Source: Usnea hakonensis
Taxonomy: Eukaryota > Ascomycota > Lecanoromycetes > Lecanorales > Parmeliaceae
DNA: 24,528 bases
Direction: 5' to 3'
NCBI GenBank assembly: GCA_013423325.1
Contig: BLJB01000116.1
Span: 304 to 24,831 of the forward strand
Each line of letters starts with the position of its first letter. Positions within the stretch are counted from its first letter, which is position 1. Under the pieces are notes generated by a model. The model did not search any database, was not told where the DNA came from, and saw only the letters and a list, made by a program, of their open reading frames with translations. A program made the position numbers and the translations under genes. Shown in pieces: positions 1 through 9,649 of the stretch.

Positions 1-269
1 CCTAAACCGTCGGCTATCGCATAGATCAACCTAACTAGACTCAGATCCACACCGTGACAGTAGGGGTAAATACGACCGGGGGGGTTAAAGCCTAGGGATA
101 CCGAGGGTTAAGGTATATACGACCGAACCCTAGCGGCTATATAGACGCTCGCTTCTATAGGCGGTAAGGTTAATTAGTACTAGTCTAGAGGGGTTAGCCG
201 CTATAGTTAACGTTTTTATAGGGGTACGAGTAGCTATAATAGTAGTTTTCTTACGATCTTAATTATTTA

Positions 270-420
270 TATTAGCTAAGGTATAGGTAGCCCGGTCTAG
301 GTTTCCTAGTATTCCGGGGTACCTTTTAAAGAAATCTTTAGCTACGTCGGTAATATTATTAAATTCCCCGATATCCGTATAGTACTATATATCGTTATTA
401 TCTATATCTAACTACTTAAC
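270..420 (-). pseudogene. Chromodomain-like C-terminal tail of gypsy pol, degraded
   Basis: The minus-strand frame can be read through stops as LDIDNND, then YYTDIGEFNN, then VAKDFFKRYPG. This resembles the end of a chromodomain (the 'WEP..N..NA.E.V.EF..R.P' pattern) found at the end of the polyprotein in chromoviruses. The match is to a pattern and the sequence is badly mutated, so the call is tentative. The coding part of the element would end soon after, near position 100-250. Confidence 0.5.
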
Positions 421-1129
421 TCGATATTATAGGTAGCTATAATATATATAAGAGTCTAGTAAATTATCTATCTTATACTCTAATAGGCCGTTAAGTATAA
501 TTAGATTAGGTAGGGGGATAACTTAACTAGGAAGAGGGTTATTTAGATAGAGAGTAAATAGCGAAGAGTAGAAAGTTATATCTAAGCGACTTATACTTTT
601 AGGGAGATCGAGATAGTATAATATATTAATCTAAGCGAGGATCTTAAACGGGCTTAATTATTTAAGATTAAGATCCTTATAGGGGCGTATAATCTTAATA
701 TTCTTAATTAATAGTATAATAAGATCGCCTTCCTTAAATAGAGACTTCTAGTAATATTTATTAGCTTAGAGTTCTATTTTAGCTTAGCTAGTAATAATTA
801 CTAACTAGCCGAAATTAGTAATTTCTTCTATTCTAGTAGTAATATCTTTAGTAGTTTTAGCCTATAGACGCTCGCGAGTAGATTCGTAATTCGTTATATT
901 AGATAAAAAACTTATCCGGGGATAAAAGCCTTTATTTATATAGAATAATATTATATTAGTAGCTATACTAAGATTACCGTTATTACTAAATTCGACTATT
1001 AGAACCTATTTAGTCTAGTCGTCCTATATATAATTATAGTATATATATAAGTTTTTTTTAATCTCTTAATTAGCCCTTTTAGATTAATTATTAGTCTTAG
1101 AGTAATAGGCCGTTAATAGGCTAGATTAG

Positions 1130-1450
1130 ATTCCTAAATACTTATATATAGCTTTCTAAATAGTAGATATAAACTAGGATCCGCGATTAGAAATAATTAA
1201 TAGCGGGAGTCTATATAAGTAGAAGATATTCTATATTAATATCTAAACCGTTTCTTTAGCGGAGATACTATCGTTACCCGAATAGTAAGAAATATAGTAT
1301 CGTTCCTTAATAAGACGGTCGACTAGTATATAGATAGTATTAAAGCCCTCTAATAGAGGGAGCCCTATAATAAAATCTATTATTATATCTTATTATCTCT
1401 TTTACGGGATTAGTAAAGATTAGAGGAGACCGCGCTTCTTCTAATATATT
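1130..1450 (-). pseudogene. Integrase core remnant of the left Ty3/gypsy element
   Basis: On the minus strand, around 1358-1380, the frame reads DFIIGLPLLEGFNTIY and then LVDRL, the start of the retroviral-type integrase core with its first catalytic Asp kept. Near 1180-1195 the frame reads IISNRGS, where the family has ISDRG: the second catalytic Asp has become Asn. TAG and TAA codons replace expected Gln/Trp codons, for example after NRGS. Order relative to the RT (integrase downstream) supports Ty3/gypsy rather than Ty1/copia. Confidence 0.85.
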
Positions 1451-2539
1451 ACTTTATTATAATAGTAGCGCGCGTAGTTCTATATAAACTACTTAATTAT
1501 TATAATATAACCGGGCTAGTAATAGTATTATCGAAGTAGTTCGACTATACGCCGTTATCCCGGATAGTTAGTTAAATATTAATTATAGATTTTCTTAAGG
1601 AGATCTATCTATAATCCTTCTAGTACCTAGAGAAGACCGATCTTATAGAGGACTCTATCGACTATTTAATAATCCTTTAAATTAATTTTATATAAAATTA
1701 ACTTATTCGTAGCTATAGCGTTATAGTACTCTATGTAAACGGGGTTTATCTTATTCGCTATTACAATCTTCTCGAATATAGAGTCTCCCTTAGAGGCGTA
1801 GCTAATATTAACGCGGTTAGGTATTAATAGGACTTATTATTATTATTTAAATTATAGATTAATCTTATTAGTTAGTACTAAGCTAGATATATATATTAAG
1901 GCGTTAGCTTTTTCGTTATATTTACCGAGTTAGAAGATAATCTAAAAGTTAAATTTAGATAAGATATCGAGGTACTATACCTAATAATAACTTAGATCTT
2001 TCGTAGTTATAAAGGTTATTAAGGCTTAATAATCTATAAAGATCTAAATAGGGAGCTTAGTAAATTCTAGTTTAGGACGCTATTATTTAAAATATTTTAT
2101 AATAGTAAGAAGCTCCTTATTATAGATATAATAGTTATACTTAATAATAATTATACTCTTATTATAATATATAATTAGATATAAGATATCGTTATCGTTA
2201 AATTAAGATAGTATACCCCTAGTAATAAAGTTAGAAGTATTAGTCTCTAGGATCGCTTACTTTTACGGGTTAAAATATTATAATATTAGGGCGGAGGTTA
2301 CCGCGGCTTTTAATATTTTAAATACCTATATATAAGCTTCTAACTATACGAAGGGTTTATCCTTATATATAAGGTTAGCGAGTAGCTTTATAATCTTTAA
2401 GAAGTTATATATAAAATAGTAGTAGAAATTAATAAAGTCTATAAAAGCTTAGCTTTCTTTAAGGTTAGTAGATTATTTCTAATTAATTATAGCCTAAACC
2501 TTTAAGGGATCTATTCGGAGTCTTTACCCTAAAATAATA

Positions 2540-2960
2540 ATACTAAGGAATATAGTCTCTATAATATTAAATTCGTATTTCTTAACGTTAATTTAGAGGC
2601 TAGTATTACGAAGTTTTTTTAAGACTTTAGTAATATATTTATAGTATTCCTTTTTAGTCTTACTATAAATTAAGATATTATCTAGATATATCTAGTAAAA
2701 GTTATCTAAAAACTTAAATAGAACGTTATTAATATACTACTAGAATAAGGTAGAACTATTAGTTAGACTAAATAGGAGTACGCGGTACTTATAGATACTA
2801 AGGGTTATTATAAACGTTATTAGATCCTCGCTATCGAGAGATATACGGAGCTTATTAAATATCGAGATAATATTAAGCTTTATTAGATATTTATAGCCTT
2901 AGAGCTTTCTAATAACTTCTTTAATTAGGGGTAACGGGTAATAATTCCTTTTAATAAGCG
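2540..2960 (-). pseudogene. Reverse transcriptase remnant of the left Ty3/gypsy element
   Basis: Read on the minus strand, 2662-2688 gives YLDNILIYS, the RT active-site box YLDDILIYS with the second Asp changed to Asn by one G-to-A change in a TpG context. Upstream (2860-2940) the frame gives YPLPLIKEVIRKL, then IKLNI in place of the usual TKLDI, again Asp to Asn, followed by FNKLRIS. Downstream (2550-2660) the usual connection to the RNase H region is still readable, with 'KKLRN' and 'KKYEFN' echoes. Several in-frame TAG/TAA codons sit where Gln or Trp is expected. The gene cannot make an active enzyme. Confidence 0.9.
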
Positions 2961-5900
2961 CGTTTAGCTTTTAGTAATTAATATAAAATTAAAGGTTACT
3001 ATTCTTTTTTAGTATAAATAGAATTAATAAAGAGTATAGTATCTAGTTAAAAGTAATAAAGCCTTTAAAGAGGTTTTCTTTAAAGTACTCTTTTATTTTC
3101 TAAAGCTTAAAGGCCGATATAGAATAGAGATAACTCTTTAGTAACTTACTATCCGATAGGAGTTCGATTTTATAATTAATTAAATAATAAAAAGATAGCT
3201 TATTAGCCTTAATATAATTAAAAATATTAGCGAACTCGTAATATTCTTTAGATAGTTAGCGTAGGATATCTTCTTATATAGTACTAATTAAATTAATATA
3301 GAGAGCTTCTATTCGGGAATTAGCTTTATAGCTTAGTTCTCTATTAATATTATATATTAATATAGTAAAGGTTTAAATATTATAATTATATATAAGAATA
3401 TTATATATCGCGGCTCCGATATAAAGGAAGTTAGTTACGGAATCGTCTTTATTAGGGCGTAATAGTAACTTAGGGGCTTTTATAAAAAATTTTAATATCG
3501 ACCCTCGAGGAGACTTCTTATAGGGGGGCGTTAGTAGAGATAGTATCTAGGATCTAATATTATAAACCAAGATACTAGAGGGAAAGTTAATAATATCGTT
3601 TACTATATCGAGGGTTATTTTATACTTATTTATCTATAGCTTATCGAGGATAGTATCTTACTTATAATCTATAATAAGTAAGGGGAATAGATACTCGTAA
3701 TAGCCTCTAAAATTAAGGATAGACGCGATTATATAAGTAATAAGCTTATCCCGGATAATCCTATTATATTTATAGATTAGCTTAGATTTAGAAAAAGGGA
3801 GAGAGACTATTTCTAATTAATTAATTATATCCTCCGCGACCTTAATATTAATAATATTATAAGTATCGTAGCTAGTATTAATAAGTAGACTTAACGCGAA
3901 AAGTACTTTTTAGGATTCTAATATTTTTATAATAATAAACTCTTTTTTAGAAAAGAGTTTAGGCTTAGTACGAGCCGGGTTTTTTATAGTTATTATATTT
4001 AAAATAATTACCTCTTACTCTATCGCGCCTATAGGGGAGGTAACTAGTTTTCTAAGTTATTAGAAGATAGCTCCTCTTCGGGTTCCTCGATATTAATATC
4101 GTAGATCTTATTTACCTTAATGGGCTAGGCGGATTAGGACTTAATAGGTACTAGAGCTTTTAATATAGTAGATAGCTTATTACTATTATAGAAAATAGCG
4201 AGATATTCTAGTAAACTATATATCTAATAATTTAGGGAGACCTTCTTCCTATTATTAATATTCTTATTACTAGTAATAATAACTATAAGAGCGTAGATAG
4301 CGGCGAAACTATACTATTTATAGTTTATCTTTCGAGGCCTATCTTACTTAGACTCTTTAGTATTAGAGGTCGTACGTATAGTACGATAGATATTATTAAT
4401 CTAGATAAGATAATCTTTAATAATAGTAAGTAACTCCCTATTAATATAGGAGTATTCTAGCTATAAGTTAAAATATTTAGAGATCTTTTTTTTAAGATCT
4501 TATAAAATTATAATCTTAGGATATTTAAGATTTTTAGCTAAAGAGTAAAATTTAATAAAAAACTTATAAAAAGGCTTATTTCCTATTACTAGAATATTAT
4601 AAGATTAGCGGAGGTTTTTTAGATAATCTAGGTCGTTAAAGATACTCTAGAGCTTTTTATAGACTTCCGTAATACTAGCGAAAAGATTAGTAGAACCGAA
4701 TTTAATATATAATTTAATAAGCTTCTAGACTTTTCCGCTTAGGCGGCTTAATACGTAATCTATCTAAATAGTAGTATCCCGGAAGTAGTTAGTATTTTAG
4801 TATAACTTAAATTAGATTAAATAGTACTACTTAATCTAAGTTAGTAATTTACTATTAATAAGTTAAAAAGGATTTAAAAGCTTTAGAGATAAACGAGTTA
4901 GATTAAATAAAATAATAATCTAGTTACTACTTAGATTAAGGGGAATAGTAGATTAGCTTTTACCCTCGATAGAAGGAATAGCGGATTAGCCTCCGATTAG
5001 AGTAATAGGATATAAGTTAAGTATATAAATCTATTCCTTAAATTATTCGATTTTAGCCTAGAACGATTAATAGGTTTTATCTAAAAAGGATTCCTTAATT
5101 TACTATTAAAAAACTATAATTTCTTTAAGTAGATAGATATTTATCTAACTAGATAACTAATATCTCTATTTAATTATAGTTATATAACTCTTAAGTTCTT
5201 TAAACTCGTATAGAGTATTTATATAAGCTTAAAAATTACTATATAGAAGTTATATAGTATTTAAGATATTATCGGGATTACTTTTATATACGTATTTAAG
5301 ATTATTAGTAGTATCTAGATAAATAGTATCCTTATTATTAGTATAGGATATAGAAAATATTTTACGCCTATAGCTTACTATCCGCTTAGCTAGATTAAAT
5401 ATATTTAGGTACGTAGCCGTATTATTAAGAGTATTTATAATATTATTAATATTATTTTTTCCTTTACCGCCTTTCTTCTTCTTTTAATTAGAGATATTTA
5501 GTAGTAGAGTATTTAATAGTAATAGAGGTAGCTCTAGATAAGTCTCTATAATTAATTAGTCTAAATTAGAAATATATTAATAGTCTAAATCGAAAGCCTC
5601 TAGCTATTAATTAGAATTAGAGATTTCTAGCTATTCCTATAAAGGACGCTTTTAAAATTTTTATCTAATTATATAGATAATTTATAAGTCTATTTATTTA
5701 TTAATAGGAGGAGGTAATACTATTTAGGAAAATTCTTAAAGAGAGAAAAAAAAAGAAGGAAATTATAGAATAGTTATAAGTCTTAGTAGAGTAAGATATA
5801 CTTATATTTAAAAAAAATAAAGCGTCTTATAACCTATTTATCCTTATATTTACAAATCGTAAATATAAACTTCTTTATTATTTAGTATTAAAAAAGTTCT

Positions 5901-5971
5901 TTATTATCTTATAACCCTTTATTATAGACCGGGTATTAAGAGAAGGTAAGTATTTTAGGGGGTTTAGTATA

Positions 5972-6083
5972 CTAGTTCTTTTAACTATACTCGCTAGTAA
6001 ACGAGACCTACCTAGTTCTTTTAACTACGCTCGCTAGCTACGAGCTCGGTAGTACCTAGTTTTTTTAACTACGCTCGCTAGCT
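5972..6083 (-). repeat. Three-fold subrepeat inside the left LTR
   Basis: Three imperfect copies of a unit that on the minus strand reads roughly CTAGCGAGCGTAGTTAAAA followed by AACTAG, spaced about 35-50 bp apart. The other LTR at 23571-23695 carries the same motif three times, so the array belongs to the element and predates the two insertions. Repeats like this in the LTR could be enhancer-like, but nothing in the sequence shows it. Confidence 0.75.
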
Positions 6084-6322
6084 ATAAGCTATAGACCTAG
6101 TAGAAAGCTAGGGAGGACTACCTCTAGCTACTTCTTTATAGATAATAATTATCGTCTAGTATAAGAAAATTTTTGATATAATATTATATACCTACGGAGA
6201 TTTAATATAATATTAGGATCGATATAGATTTAAAGTATAATATAGATATAGTAATAAAATATTAAATCTAAAGAGAGAATATCTAAGATATAAGAAGTCC
6301 GCCTTAAGTAGAGATCCCTTTA

Positions 6323-6360
6323 GGCTAGCGCTAGCGCTAGCCTGGCGCTAAGCTAGCGCC
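6323..6360. repeat. GC-rich palindromes near the LTR outer end
   Basis: Positions 6323-6342 form a perfect 20-bp palindrome (GGCTAGCGCT and its mirror). It is followed at 6344-6360 by a 7-bp stem with a 3-base loop (GGCGCTA / TAGCGCC). The equivalent place in the other LTR (23297-23319) has a 10-bp stem with a 3-base loop. Both sit about 25-60 bp inside the LTR terminus, so a hairpin there is a conserved feature of the family. Confidence 0.8.
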
Positions 6361-6383
6361 AAGACGTGTTGCGTATCCTAACA

Positions 6384-7229
6384 AGTATTACGAATTTTTT
6401 TTCGTAAATCTATATTTATTTAAAATAGAAAGTATTAAAAAAGAGTAAGAGCTTTTTTATCTCTATTTTTAGATACTCGTAATATACTTCGATCTAATTT
6501 AGATTTAACTTTAGATCTAATCTCCTAATAATTCGATCTACGCGTAGATCGAATTTATAGATTAGATTTTAGACTCGATTTAATTCTTTTTAAGATATAA
6601 ACTTATTCGCGAAAAAATTAAGCTAATATCTATATTATATATATTAAGAGAATATATAATACTTTTTAAGATTAAGATTATAGTAGTACTACTTTAAATC
6701 TAATAATTCTATACTCGAATATATTAAATATATTATAGTTTAACGCTAAAGTCTTAATATAATATAATCTCTTATAAGAATTTTTATTTTATAGATAGTA
6801 TTATTTTTATATTTTTATATTATATATACTAATATTAATATTACTTATATCTAATTCTTAATAGTTAATATTAAATAATTTATATTCTAAATATTAATAT
6901 TCTTTTTTATTATCTTATTATTAAAATAAAAGAAAGTTTTACTATTTTATTAATATTTAATTTAATATAAATAACTTTATATAAAAGAAGTTTATAAAGA
7001 GTTAAAAAAAGAAGTATTTAATAATAATAATAATAAATCTTTAAAGAATATAAAATTATTATAAAATTATTATAAAATTATTATAAAATTATTATAAAAT
7101 TATTATAAAAAAAGTATATTTAAAGACTTTATAATATAAAAAGTTAAAGTATTAATAATATATTAATTATAATTAAATATATATATTATATAATTTTATA
7201 GTAAAGATATAAATAAATTAATAAATTAT
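6384..7229. other. AT-rich, RIP-like DNA with no gene
   Basis: Very AT-rich DNA between the LTR end and the LINE. Stops occur throughout all frames and CA/TG are scarce. A short patch at 6535-6550 keeps CpG (CTACGCGTAGATCG). I could not assign it to an element; it may be the remnant of a still older insertion. It contains the 11-bp tandem array listed separately. Confidence 0.7.
7051..7105. repeat. 11-bp tandem repeat, five copies
   Basis: Five perfect head-to-tail copies of TAAAATTATTA (7051-7061, 7062-7072, 7073-7083, 7084-7094, 7095-7105), followed by a partial unit. A simple microsatellite-like array inside AT-rich DNA; no function implied. Confidence 0.9.
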
Positions 7230-7245
7230 TTGGATTGGATTGGAT
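7230..7245 (-). repeat. Short terminal repeat (TGGAT)3, probable LINE 3' tail
   Basis: Three copies of TGGAT on the plus strand (7231-7245), that is ATCCA units on the coding strand of the LINE. They lie just where the LINE-like sequence stops. Many non-LTR elements end in a short tandem repeat instead of poly(A). The unit keeps TG, unlike the DNA on both sides. Confidence 0.55.
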
Positions 7246-8559
7246 TAGAATTCATACTCGTATCTATCTAACTATATAAAAGATAATTACGGGAAGCTCT
7301 ATAGTAATAGTATAAGGGAAACCTTTATAGTATTATTACTATTAGAGTAAAAAACCTTATTATACTCTTATTTATCTCTACTATTTTAAGTCTATATACT
7401 ATCTTTAACTACTACTACTTAGTACCCTTTATATTTATATTTCTCTACTCTTTTTATATTAATATTCGCGCCCTTTAGATTACTCTACCTCTATATAACT
7501 AGTCTTTTATTAGGGAATATTAATCTAGAAGGCTAAATTAGATTAATTATCTAGTTAACGCCCTCGCCCCCTTTAGGGTAGTTAGTATTCTCTGTAGATT
7601 ACTAGTTCCTACGGATTCTAAAAGTTCTAGTCTAAATTGTTCTAGCCTCGGATAGAAGATAAGGATATATTTAGTATTCTATTTTAACTAGCTATATTCG
7701 TAGCTAGCTATATAGATACCTAGGACCTTATAATAGAAGAGGAACTATACTAGCCCGATCTTCTCTATTCGTATCTAGATTAGGGTAGAGTTTTTAGCTT
7801 TTATAAAGTTATAGTAAAGTATTCTCCTCGTTTTCTAGTCTTTAGGACCCTAAGCTAATATCCTCTTATTTTTAGATATACCCGTATAGTAGCCTTTCTA
7901 TAGGGTACGCTAGACTATATTATTCTAGCTCTATACTTTTTCTCTTATTATCTTTATCTCCTTTCTTTCTCTTTTCTTTATATCGTATTATTCCTATCTT
8001 TCTCTAAAGAGGGTACCCTCGGCCTATAAGTACTTCTTTATCGTAGGCGCTAGTAGTACCTTTACCTTACGATCTCGTTTCCCTCGAAGTATTCTATAGA
8101 TACGTACGTTTCTAATTTTCGTAACCTCGTATACGCCTTTAAGGGCTTAGTAATAGAGGACCGCTAGGTCTAAGGAGACCTATATAGGGGGAATATCTAT
8201 CTCTATCTCTAATTCCCTAGTATTTATTATCTTATATACTCCCGAGATATATCTTAGGTACTTATTCTAGGTTATCTCTAGCTATTTTCCTAGTATCTTT
8301 ATTACTCTTCGCGTATTCTCCGGGTTATATTAGATAGCTACCGCGTACGTTATTATTAGTCGAATAACGGCCTAATATATTATATATACTCGGTTTAGTA
8401 TTATTCCCTATATCGAGGCTACCGTTATTAATAGTACGAGGTATTAGGATATTATCTTAGCTTTTATCTTTTTAAGGTAGGGACCCTACCTTAGTTTTCT
8501 ATCTATATATAGGTCTAGGACCTATATATTACTCTTTAACTCTATAACTATTACTTTTA

Positions 8560-9097
8560 GGTCTATTATAGCTTTTATATTAAAGCGTTTCGGCTTTCTA
8601 GTAAGATAGACTAGCTCGTACTTTTTAGAGGCGAAAGTTACCCCGTATATTTTTACCTACTTTAAGTATATCTTATAAACTATCTTAAATATTATATAGT
8701 TAGTCTCCGTACTCTTCCTATATACTAGTAGATAGACGTTATTGATAAAGCCTCCGATTTAGAGGTTTAACTTTAGCTTCGAGTACTCTTTAATAAGCGG
8801 TACGTTAAAGAATAGAAATAATATAGGGGATATCGGGGACCTCTATAGGATCTCTATTTCTATTAGTTCTATCTTATTTATTTTCTATCTTAGTATTATT
8901 AACGTTACTCTCTCTATAAGAAAGCTCGATATCTAGTTTACTATCTAGGGAGGGATCCCTTTAGATTTGAGGTTATAGAGGAGCCGCTTATAGAATATAT
9001 TATCGAATACCCCTACTACGTCTAGAGAGAGTAGGCTAGCCACGTATTGTTTGCCGCTACCCCAAACCGTGTGCACTGCGTTTACGATTGTCTCCAT
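8560..9097 (-). pseudogene. LINE reverse transcriptase remnant (left copy)
   Basis: An uninterrupted minus-strand reading frame of 50 codons (9097 to a TAG at 8945-8947) holds the RT motif LDVVGVFDN and then KRLLYNLKSKGIPP; the stop sits where Trp is expected (IPxWI). Beyond it the frame continues with 'SPILFLFFNVPLI' (the polymerase finger/palm block) and GGFINNVYLL. The FVDD active-site box is changed to FINN at 8738-8749, so both catalytic Asp residues are now Asn. No active enzyme can result. Confidence 0.88.
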
Positions 9098-9105
9098 AAT
9101 AAATT

Positions 9106-9649
9106 ATTTATTAATATTTATAATTACTTTAAAAAAAGAAATAGATATAAAGATAAAAGTATAAAAAGATAATTTATCTACTTCTTTAAATCTCGTCTAC
9201 TAACTATTTTAAAAGAGTACTAAGATATTAGAATATATAAGTTCTTATAAGTTAAATTTCTACTTTCTTCTTTTTACTTTCTTAGTTATTAGTTTATATA
9301 ATAATCTAAATATATACTTTTATAATTACTCTATATATTACTTATATTACTTTAATAACTATATAGCTTTATAGAAAAAAGAATCTTATTATCTTCTAAC
9401 TATCTAGAAATATATTAAAATATTATAGTAATTAATTTTTAATAAATTATTTATTTATTAAAAAGATTATGTTATTTAATATATATTAATTATAATTAAG
9501 AAGCTATTATAATATATTATAAAATTCTAAGAATTTTACTATCTCGAAAGTATTGCGAATAGCTAACTTTTATCTAAAAACTAAGGATTTTTTAGAGAGA
9601 AACTAGGCACCTCGTTTTCTCTAGCGGTCGGGGCTATTAGTCGTACTTC
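9106..9649. other. AT-rich, RIP-like DNA with no gene
   Basis: AT-rich DNA, nearly without CA/TG, between the truncated LINE and the HET gene. I see no protein motif, RNA gene or clear repeat. Normal composition returns at about 9605-9650, immediately before the HET stop codon, so the 3' untranslated region and any terminator of that gene must lie in this mutated DNA. Confidence 0.7.

Larger units (their letters stand above)
1..6383 (-). mobile_element. Ty3/gypsy LTR retrotransposon, heavily RIP-mutated, dead
   Basis: An LTR retrotransposon read on the complementary strand, 5' LTR at the high-coordinate end. Seen directly: the LTR outer end (TG..CA type) at 6383, then on the minus strand a gag-like stretch, a reverse transcriptase remnant (about 2.5-3.0 kb), integrase core (1.1-1.5 kb) and a chromodomain-like tail (0.3-0.4 kb). 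RT before integrase is the Ty3/gypsy gene order. Stop codons lie in every frame, mostly where Gln or Trp codons would be expected, as RIP produces. No 3' LTR was recognised; it probably lies beyond position 1. The first 60 bases do contain CA and TG and may already be a boundary. Family assignment is confident; the left limit is not. Confidence 0.88.
5850..6383 (-). repeat. 5' LTR of the left Ty3/gypsy copy
   Basis: On the complementary strand the repeat begins TGTTAGGATACG at 6383 and matches, over several hundred bases and in inverse orientation, the LTR beginning at 23270. The shared blocks include the run from 'gggatctctacttaaggcg' through the 'tatcttagatattctctc' segment and the three-fold subrepeat. 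The inner end is uncertain; the two copies still align near 5850-5880 around a 'tatttacgat' motif, where the primer-binding site would be expected. The outermost 60 bp (GC-rich, with palindromes) is less mutated than the rest. Confidence 0.8.
7230..9105 (-). mobile_element. 5'-truncated LINE (non-LTR retrotransposon), RIP-mutated
   Basis: Read on the minus strand from 9105 down. The frame opens in the middle of the reverse transcriptase (METIVNAVHTVWGSGKQYVA, then LLSLDVVGVFDNI), continues through the palm, passes a 'R..ITYAVAI' block near 8340-8390 that corresponds to the 'RPALTYG' region following the RT in fungal LINEs, and ends at 7230 with a short tail of three ATCCA units on that strand. 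Domain order and tail fit a Tad1/jockey-like LINE. The endonuclease and RT N-terminus are missing, which is the usual 5' truncation. The last 60 bp at the 5' edge is much less mutated than the rest. Confidence 0.85.

Noticed and set aside
7051..7105. Regular 11-bp spacing considered as a CRISPR-like or iteron array
   Set aside because: Units are contiguous with no spacers, in a eukaryotic AT-rich region; a plain tandem repeat.
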